Assembly: GCF_003255815.1 (NCBI RefSeq)
Contig: NC_037673.1
Span: 143,476,111-143,540,110, forward strand
Direction: 5' to 3'
DNA from: Theropithecus gelada
Taxonomy: Eukaryota; Chordata; Mammalia; Primates; Cercopithecidae
Length of the DNA: 64,000 nucleotides
Shown here: positions 57,055-64,000 of the stretch, one piece after another
Numbering within the stretch: the first letter of the stretch is position 1
Layout: each line of letters begins with the position of its first letter
Notes under the pieces: model-generated
The model's input: only the letters and a program-made list of their open reading frames with translations
The model's database searches: none
What the model was told of the DNA's origin: nothing
Program-made: the position numbers and the translations under genes

Positions 57055-58540
57055 GTTTAATTTTCTGCTACAGTAATTTGTTTTTTATTTGTACAAATTT
57101 ATAGGGCACATATTAAATGCAAGTGTATATAATGCATTGTGATCAAGTTAGAGTATTAAAGGTGTCCATCATCTGAATACATTTTTGTTAACTATATTTA
57201 TCCTACTCTGCTGTCAAATATTGAAATTATTCATTCTACCTAACTGTATGTTTGTACTCTCTAACCCACTTAGCTTCATCTTCCCACCTCTCCGCAACTC
57301 ACCATTCCCAGTCTCTGTTATCAATCTTTCCACTGTCTACTTCCACGTATTCAAATTTTTTAGGACCCACATATAAGTGAGAATATGCAATATTTGTCTT
57401 TTGGGGCCTGGCTCATTTCACTTAAAACAATGACCTCCAGTTCCACACAAGTTACTGCAAATGACATGATTTTAAACTTTGTTATAGACCAAATAGTATT
57501 CTATTTTGTATATATGCCACGTTTTCTTTATCCCCCATGCATTCATTGATGGAAATAGGTTGATTCCATATCTTTGCTATTGTGAATAGTGCTGCAATAA
57601 ATATGCAAGTGCAGAAATCTCTTTGATACATTAATTTGGGTAGATATCCAGTAGTGGAATGACTGGTTCCACTGGTAATTCCATCTGTAGTTTCTTGAAA
57701 AACCTCCATACTATTTTCTGTAGAGGCTGTACTTGCTTACATTCCCACCAACAGTGCATAAGAATTCCCTTTTCTTTGCACTTTCACCAGCATTTTTTAT
57801 TTTGTTTCTTTTTAATAATTGCCATTCTGACTGGGGTAAGATGGTTTCTCATTGTGGTTTTGATTCATACTTCTCTGATGATTAGTGATGTTGAGCATTT
57901 TTATATACCTATTGACTATATGTTTTATTTCAAGAAATGTCTATTCATACATTTTGCTCACTTTTTAATAGGATTATTTGTTATCCTGTTATCTGAGATC
58001 CTTGTGTATTATAAATATTAGTCCTCTGTTGGATGAAGGGTTTGCAAATAGTTTCTCCCATAAAACAGGTTGTCTCTTCATCTGTTGAGTATTTCTTTTG
58101 CTGTGCAGAATGTTTTCAGTGTAATTAAGTCCCAATTGTCTATTTTTCTCTTGGTTCCCTGTGCTTTTGAGGTCTTAATCACAAATTTCTCTAGACTCAT
58201 ATCCTGGAGAGTTTTCCCTAGATTTTCTTCTAGTATTTTTACAGTTTCAGGACTTATGTTTAAGCCTTTAATCCATTTTGAGTAAATTTTTGTATATGAT
58301 GAGAGATAGGGACACAGTTTCATTCTTCTGAATGTAGTGATCCTATTTTCTCAGCACCATTTGTGAAGAAGGTATCCTTTCCCCAGTGTAAATTCTTGTA
58401 GGTTTTGCTGAAGATGAATTGGCTGTAAATATGTGGCTTTATTTCTTGGTGTTCTATGCTATTCCATTGATCTCTGTGTCTATATTTTTGCCAATGCCAC
58501 GCTGCTTTGGTTACTATAGCCTTCTAATATGTTTCATATA
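57055..58540 (-). mobile_element. L1 (late mammalian to early primate), 5'-truncated
   Basis: 3' UTR at the left edge (AAATTTATAGGGCACATATT), then CACATATAAGTGAGAATATG, TTTGCTATTGTGAATAGTGC, and ORF2 up to TTTGGTTACTATAGCCTTCT. Multiple stops; the 120-codon plus frame is antisense to ORF2 and meaningless. Confidence 0.85.
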
Positions 58541-58638
58541 TCTATATGTGTGTGTATGTGTGTGTATATATGTGTTCATGTATGTGTATATATATGTAAA
58601 TATGGTTTTATATATATATATTATATATATATAGAGAG

Positions 58639-58681
<43 letters not shown>

Positions 58682-58685
58682 TAAT
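58541..58685 (+). repeat. (TATG)n(TA)n(GA)n microsatellite block
   Basis: Three simple motifs in succession at the junction between an L1 and an Alu. Confidence 0.95.
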
Positions 58686-58699
58686 ATATATTCCTCACT

Positions 58700-58928
58700 A
58701 AAGCGATCCTCCCACTTCACTCTCCCTAGTAGCTGGAACTACAGGTGTGCACCCCATGTCTGGCTAATGTTTTTTTTTTTTTGTAGAGATGGGGTTTTGC
58801 CATGTTTCCCAGGCTGGTCTCAAACTCCTGAGCTCAAGCAATCTGCTCACCTCAGCCTCCCAAAATGCTGGGATTATAGGCATGAACCAAAATGCTGGGA
58901 TTACAGGCATGAACCACTGTTCCTGGCC
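58700..58928 (-). mobile_element. Alu (AluJ-like), 3' end missing, internally duplicated
   Basis: GATCCTCCCACTTCACTCTC to CACTGTTCCTGGCC. The right arm's end and the A tail are replaced by the microsatellite. It carries a 27-bp tandem duplication at 58862-58915. Confidence 0.92.
58862..58915 (+). repeat. 27-bp tandem duplication inside the Alu
   Basis: Units 58862-58888 and 58889-58915 both begin AAAATGCTGGGATTA and end CATGAACC; one mismatch (T/C). Confidence 0.97.
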
Positions 58929-58929
58929 T

Positions 58930-59322
58930 ACTATATATATTTTTAAGTAAATAATTTAATTTTCTTGCATTCAAGGTTATCATTGATATGTGAGATTTTG
59001 TTTCTATCCTATTGTTGTTTTATATATTGTACCTTTTTCATTGTTTGTGCAGTTTGGTAGATTTCTTTAGTGGTATCCATTTGAATCCTTTCTCTCCTCC
59101 TTTGCGTGATTGCTTTACCAGTGAGTTATGTATTTCGATGTGTTTTCATGATGGTAAATTTTGTTCTTTTGCTTCCAGGTTTAGGACTCCTTTGAGCCTT
59201 TCTTGTAGGGTCAATCTAGTGGTGGTAATGAATTCCTTCAGCATTTGCTTGTCTGGGAAAGTCTTAATTTCTTTTTCTTTTATGATGGATAAATTTGCTG
59301 GATATACTACTCTTTCCTTTCA
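58930..59322 (-). mobile_element. L1-derived segment, older
   Basis: TTTAGGACTCCTTTGAGCCT, TTCTTGTAGGGTCAATCTAG and GCTTGTCTGGGAAAGTCTTA are a familiar L1-derived antisense segment. Probably a continuation of the L1 left of the Alu, or another copy. Confidence 0.55.
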
Positions 59323-61466
59323 ACACTTTTTTAATAAATTTTATTTTATATTCAGGGGTACATGTCGGGTTTGTTATATAGGTAAACTTGTGTCATGGGG
59401 GTTTGCTGTGCAGATTATTTCATCACCCAGGTATTAAGCGTAGTACCCATTAGTTATTTTTCCCTATCCTTTCTCTCCCCCTACCCTTCACCCTCCAATA
59501 GACCCCAGTGTGTTTTGTTCCCCTCTATGTGTCCATGTGTTCTCATCATTTGGCTCCCAATTATAAGTGAGAACATGTGGTATTTGGTTTTCTGTTCCTG
59601 CATTAGTTTTCTGAGAATAATGACCTCCAGCTCCATCCAGGTTCCTGCAAAGGACGTGATCTTGTTTTTTGTGGCTGCATAGTATTCCATGGTGTATATG
59701 TACCATATTTTCTTTATCCAGTCTATCATTGGTGGGCATTTAGGTTGATTCTATGTCTTTGCTATTGTGAACAGTGCTGCAGTAAACGTATGCATGCATG
59801 TGTCTTTATAATAGAAAGATTTGCATTCCTCTGGGTATAAAACCAGTAACTGGATTGCTGGGTTGAATGGTATTTCTGTTTTTAGGTCTTTGAAGAATCA
59901 CCACAATGTCTTCCACAATCGTTGAACTTATTTACACTCCCACCAACAGTGTATAAGCATTCCTTTTTCTCCACCACCTCACCAGCATCTGTTATTTTTT
60001 GACTTTTTAATAATAGCTCTTCTGTCTTGTGTGAGATAATATCTCATTTTGGTTTTGATTTGCACTTCTCTAATGATCAGTGATGCTGAGCTTTTTTTAC
60101 ATGCTTGTTGGCTTCATGTATGCCTTCTTTTGAAAAGCGTTTTGTCATTTGCCCACTTTTTAATGAGGTTTTTTTTTTCTTGTAAATTTAAGTTCCTTAT
60201 AGATGCTAAGTATTAGACCTTTGTCAGGTGCATAGTTTGCAAAAATTTCCTCCCATTTTTGTGAAGGTTGTCTGCTCACTCTGTTGATAGTTTTCTTTGT
60301 TTTGCAGAAGCTCTTTAGTTTAATTAAATCCCATTTGTCAATTTTTGATTTTGTTACCATTACTTTCATCATGAACTCTTTGCCCATGCCTACATCCCGA
60401 AAGGTGTTGCATAGGTTGTCTTCCAGGGTTTTTATAGTTTTGGGTTTTACATTAAAGTCTTAATCCATCTTAAGTTAATTCTTTTATATGATTTAAGGAA
60501 GGGATCCAGTTTCAATGTTCTGCATATGGCTAGCCAGTTATGCAGCACCATTTACTGAATAGGAAATTCTTTTCTCATTGCTGGTTTTTCTCAGGTTTGT
60601 CAAAGATCAGATATTTGTAGGTGTGTAGGTTAATTTCTGGGTTCCATATTCTATTCCATTGGTCTATATATCTGTTTCTGTACCAGTACCATCCTGTTTT
60701 GGTTACTGTCACCCTATAGTGTAGTTTGAAGTCAGGTACTATGATGCCTTCAACTTTATTCTTTTTGCTTAGGATTGCCTTGGCTATTTGGGCTCCTTTT
60801 TAGTTTCATATTAATTTTAAAGTAGTTTTTTTCTAGTTCCACGAAGCATCTTAATGGTAGTTTAACAGAAATAGCATTGAATCTATACATTGCTTGGGCA
60901 GTATGGCCATTTTTACGATATTGATTCTTCCTTTCTATGAGCAAGGAATATTTTCCCACTTGTTTATGTCATCTCTGATTTTTTGAACAGTGTTTTGTAG
61001 TTCTCCTTGTAGAGAACTTTTACCTCGCCTGTTAGATGTATTCCTAGTTATTTCATTATTTTTGTGGCAATTGTGAATGCGTTCCTAATTTAGCTCTCAG
61101 GTTGACTGTTGATGTGTAGTAATGCTAGTGATTTTGGCACATTGACTTTGTATCCTGAGACAATGCTGAAGTTGTTTATCAGCTTAAGAAGTTTTTGCGC
61201 TAAGACTATGGGGTTTTCTAGATATAGAATAATGTCATCTGCAAACAAGGATAGTTTGACTTCCTCTCTTCCTACTTGGATGCTCTTTCTTTCTTTATCT
61301 TGCCTGATTGTACAAGACTGGGCAATCCTTACCCAGGATTGGCCAGGACTTCCAGTACTATGTTGAATAAGAGTGGTGAGAAAGGACATCCTTGTTTTGT
61401 CCCAGTTTTCAACAGAAATGGTTCCAACTTTTGTGCATTTAGTATGATATTGGGTATGGGTTTTTC
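59323..61466 (-). mobile_element. Primate L1 (L1P-like), 5'-truncated, about 2.1 kb
   Basis: 3' UTR begins TTCAGGGGTACATGTCGGGT. ORF2 C-terminal region and reverse transcriptase follow, ending GGGTATGGGTTTTTC. The catalytic FADD motif of the reverse transcriptase is readable on the minus strand at 61234-61245, but frameshifts and stops separate it from the rest. A dead copy. Confidence 0.92.
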
Positions 61467-61886
61467 ATCCTTTTTTATGGCTGCATAGTATTCCATGGTG
61501 TATATGTGCCACATTTTCTTAATCCAGTCTGTCACTGATGGACATTTGGGTTGATTCCAAGTCTTTGCTATTGTGAATAGTGCCACAATAAACATACGTG
61601 TGCATGTGTCTTTATAGCAGCATGATTTATAATCCTTTGGGTATATACCCAGTAATGGGATGGCTAGGTCAAAAGGTATTCCTAGTTCTAGATCCTTGAG
61701 GAATCGCCACACTGTTTTCCAAAATGGTCGAACTAATTTACAGTCCCACCAATGGTGTAAAAGTGTTCCTATTTCTCCACATCCTCTCCAGCACCTGTTG
61801 TTTCCTGACTTTTTAATGATCGTCATTCCAACTGGTGTGAGATGGTATCTCATTGTGGTTTTGATTTTCATTTCCCTGATGGCCAC
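61329..61886 (-). pseudogene. Chimeric, permuted L1 ORF2 frame (185 codons)
   Basis: A single uninterrupted minus frame starts in the L1 fragment at 61467-61883 (ORF2 C-terminal part, with WRFLKDLELGIPFDLAIPLL and YTMEYYAAIKK). It then crosses the junction into the neighbouring L1 and continues as reverse transcriptase (TKQGCPFSPLLFNIVLEVLA). In a real ORF2 the order is the reverse. It is a by-product of the rearrangement; no evidence of expression. Confidence 0.85.
61467..61883 (-). mobile_element. Young primate L1 fragment (L1PA-like), 417 bp, both ends missing
   Basis: TTTTTTATGGCTGCATAGTA to TTTTCATTTCCCTGATGGCC. It repeats in direct orientation the segment at 62134-62550 of the next L1. 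Confidence 0.9.
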
Positions 61887-64000
61887 TGCCCATCATCTAG
61901 GTTTTAAGCCCCACATGCATTAGGTATTTGTCCTAATGCTGTCCCTCACCTTGCCCCCCATCCCCTGACAAGACACGGTGTATGATGTTCCCCTACCTGT
62001 GGCCATGTGTTCTCCTTGTTCAACTCTCACTCATGAGTGAGAACATGTGGTGTTTGGTTTTCTGTTCCTGTGCTAGTTTGCTGAGAATGATGGTTTCCAG
62101 CTGCATCCATGTCCCTGCAAAGGACATGAACTTATCCTTTTTATCGTTGCATAGTATTCCATGGTGTATATGTGCCATATTTTCTTAACCCAGTCTATCA
62201 CTGATGGGCATTTGGGTTGGTTCCAAGTCTTTGCTATTGTGAATAGTGCCACAAAAAACATACGTGTGCCTGTGTCTTTATAGTAGAATAATTTATAATC
62301 CTTTGGGTATATAACCAGTAATGGGATGGCTGGGTCAAATGGTATTTCTGGTTCTAGATCCTTGAGGAATCGCCACACTGTCTTCCACAATTATTGAACT
62401 AATTTACACTCCCACCAACAGTGTAAAGGCATTCCTATTTCTCCACATCCTTGCAGGCGTCTGTTGTGTCATGACTTTTTAATGATTGCCATTGTAACTG
62501 GCATGAGATGGTATCTCATTGTGGTTTTTATTTGCATTTCTCTAATGACCAGTGATGATGAATCAACTTTTTATCATATGTTTGTTGGCAACATAAATGT
62601 CTTCTTTTGAGAAGTGTCTGTTCATACCCTTTGCCCACTTTTTGATGGAGTTTTTTTCTTCTTGTAAATTTGTTTAAGTTCCTTGTAGATTCTGGATATT
62701 GACCTTTGCAAAAATTTTTCCCATTCTGTAGGTTGCCTGTTCACTCTAATGATAGTTTCTTTTGCGTGCAGAAGCTCTTTAGTTTAATTAGATCCCATTT
62801 GTCAATTTTGGCTTTTGTTGCCATTGCTTTTGGTGTTTTAGTCATGAAGTCTTTAACCATGCCTATGTACTGAAGGGTATTGCCTAGGTTTTCTTCTAGG
62901 GCTTTTATGGTTTTAGGTCTTATGTTTAGGTCTTTAATTTTTCCATCTTGAGTTAATTTTTGTATAACGTGTAAGGAAGGGGTCCAGTTTCAGTTTTCTG
63001 CAAATGGCTAGCCAGTTTTCCCAAATTTTTTTTTTTTTTTGAGAAGGAGTTTCGCTGTTGTTGCCCAGGCTGGAGTGCAATGGTGTGATCTTGCCTCACC
63101 ACAACCTCTGCTTCCTGGGTTCAAGGGATTCTCCTGCCTCAGCCTCCCAAGTAGCTTGGATTACAGGCATGCACCTGGCTAATTTTGTAGTTTTAGTAGG
63201 ACAGGGTTTCTCCATGTTCGTCAGGCTGGTCTTGAACTCCCAACCTCAGGTGATCCACTTGCCTCAGCCTCCTAAAGTGCTGGGATTACAAGCATGAGCC
63301 ACCATGCCCTGCTAACAACACCATTTATTAAGGAAATCCTTTCCCCATTGCTTGTTTTCATTAGGTTTGTCAAAGAACAGATGGTTGTAGATGTATGGCA
63401 TTATTTCTGAGGCCTCTATTTTTTTCCATTGGTCTATGCATCTGTTTTGGTATCATTGCCATGCTGTTTTTGTAACTGTAGCCTTGTAGTATAGTTTGAA
63501 GTCAGGTGGCATGCCTCCAGCTTTGTTCTTTTTGCTTAGGATTGTCTTGGCTATACTGGCTCTTTTTTGGTTCCATTTAAAGATGCTTTTTCTAATTCTG
63601 TGAAGAAAGTCAGTGGTGGCTTGATGGGGATAGCATTGAATCTACAAATTACTTTGGACAGAATGGCCATTTTCACGATATTGATTCTTTCTATCCATGA
63701 GCATGGAATGTTTTTCCATTTGTTTGTGTCCTCTCTTATTTTCTTGATCAGAGGTTTGTAGTTATCCTTGAAGAAGTACCTCACATCCCTTGTAAGTTTT
63801 ATTCTTAAATATTTTATTCCCTTTGTAGCAATTGTGAATGGAAGTTCACTCATGATTTGGCTCTATGATTGTCTATTATTTGTGTATAGGAATGGTTGTG
63901 ATTTTTTCACACTGATTTGTATCCTGAGATTTGCTGAAGTTGCTTACCAGCTTAAGTAGTTTTGGGACTGAGATGATGGGGTTTTCTAAATATACAATCA
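61884..64000 (-). mobile_element. Young primate L1 (L1PA-like), running off the window
   Basis: Starts inside the 3' UTR (CCATCATCTAGGTTTTAAGC, CCTTGCCCCCCATCCCCTGA), then ORF2 C-terminal region through GGGGTCCAGTTTCAGTTTTC, interrupted by an Alu at 63019-63315, and continues to the end. Frameshifts and small deletions (for example near 62700) show it is inactive. Confidence 0.92.
63019..63315 (-). mobile_element. Alu (AluS-like) inside L1
   Basis: T-run then GAGAAGGAGTTTCGCTGTTG to GAGCCACCATGCCCTGC. L1 sequence TAGCCAGTTTTCCCAA before it resumes as CAACACCATTTATTAAGG after it. Confidence 0.96.

Larger units (their letters stand above)
1..64000 (-). other. Probable intronic context of a PP2A B55-subunit gene
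   Basis: One internal coding exon is found on the minus strand (22612-22689) and no other convincing exon, promoter or CpG island. The rest of the window therefore reads as the introns on either side of it. The flanks are at least 22.6 kb and 41.3 kb long, so the gene must be very large. That fits what is known of PPP2R2B, which spans several hundred kilobases. The gene-level placement is an inference from the exon alone. Confidence 0.6.

Noticed and set aside
59012..59437. 141-codon plus frame
   Set aside because: It is antisense to minus-strand L1 DNA and crosses an L1-L1 boundary.
1..64000. CRISPR arrays, operons, tRNA or rRNA genes, CpG island promoter
   Set aside because: None seen. 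The repeats are interspersed eukaryotic elements and CpG is depleted throughout.

Overview
The window is primate, almost certainly human, nuclear DNA. It is AT-rich and packed with Alu, L1, L2, MIR, MaLR LTR, MER5, MER20 and Tigger copies of very different ages. I see no CpG island, RNA gene, CRISPR array, operon or intact protein gene. Nearly every open reading frame is either a chance frame or a translated repeat.

The exception is a 78-bp segment on the minus strand at 22612-22689. It has a branch-point-like CTAAC, a pyrimidine-rich acceptor, a good donor, and an open frame containing WCFSQVKG. That peptide, its spacing to the terminal Glu, and the phase 1 boundaries on both sides match the second coding exon of the B55 regulatory subunits of protein phosphatase 2A (PPP2R2A and PPP2R2D). 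An AT-rich, L1-rich, very large intron on the minus strand suits PPP2R2B best, with PPP2R2C as the alternative. I therefore read the whole window as introns of a PP2A B55-subunit gene on the minus strand, holding one alternative N-terminal coding exon.

Layout. 1-9 kb: old L2, MIR, MER5 and MER20 copies, one old Alu, a Tigger-type element, a perfect 43-bp tandem duplication, and an unidentified A-tailed retrocopy at 8723-8954. 9-22 kb: an L1 3' end, long L2 copies (one split by an Alu), a 5'-truncated Alu with a perfect target duplication, a MER5-like element split by an Alu, a 43-T run, microsatellites and a sense L1. 22-27 kb: the exon and mostly unique DNA. 27.8-33.3 kb: an old L1 broken by two Alus and a younger L1. 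33-46 kb: unique DNA with many MIR and L2 remnants. 46-55 kb: Alus, an MST solo LTR with clean target duplications, an MLT1-like LTR, and a second MST/THE1 solo LTR nested in an older repeat. 55-64 kb: a nearly continuous run of minus-strand L1 copies containing a Tigger-like element and two Alus, ending in rearranged L1 fragments that create a permuted chimeric reading frame.

Apart from the exon, nothing here encodes a cellular product. The window's value lies in the exon and in the layered repeat record around it. All repeat family names come from remembered consensus sequences, not from a database search.
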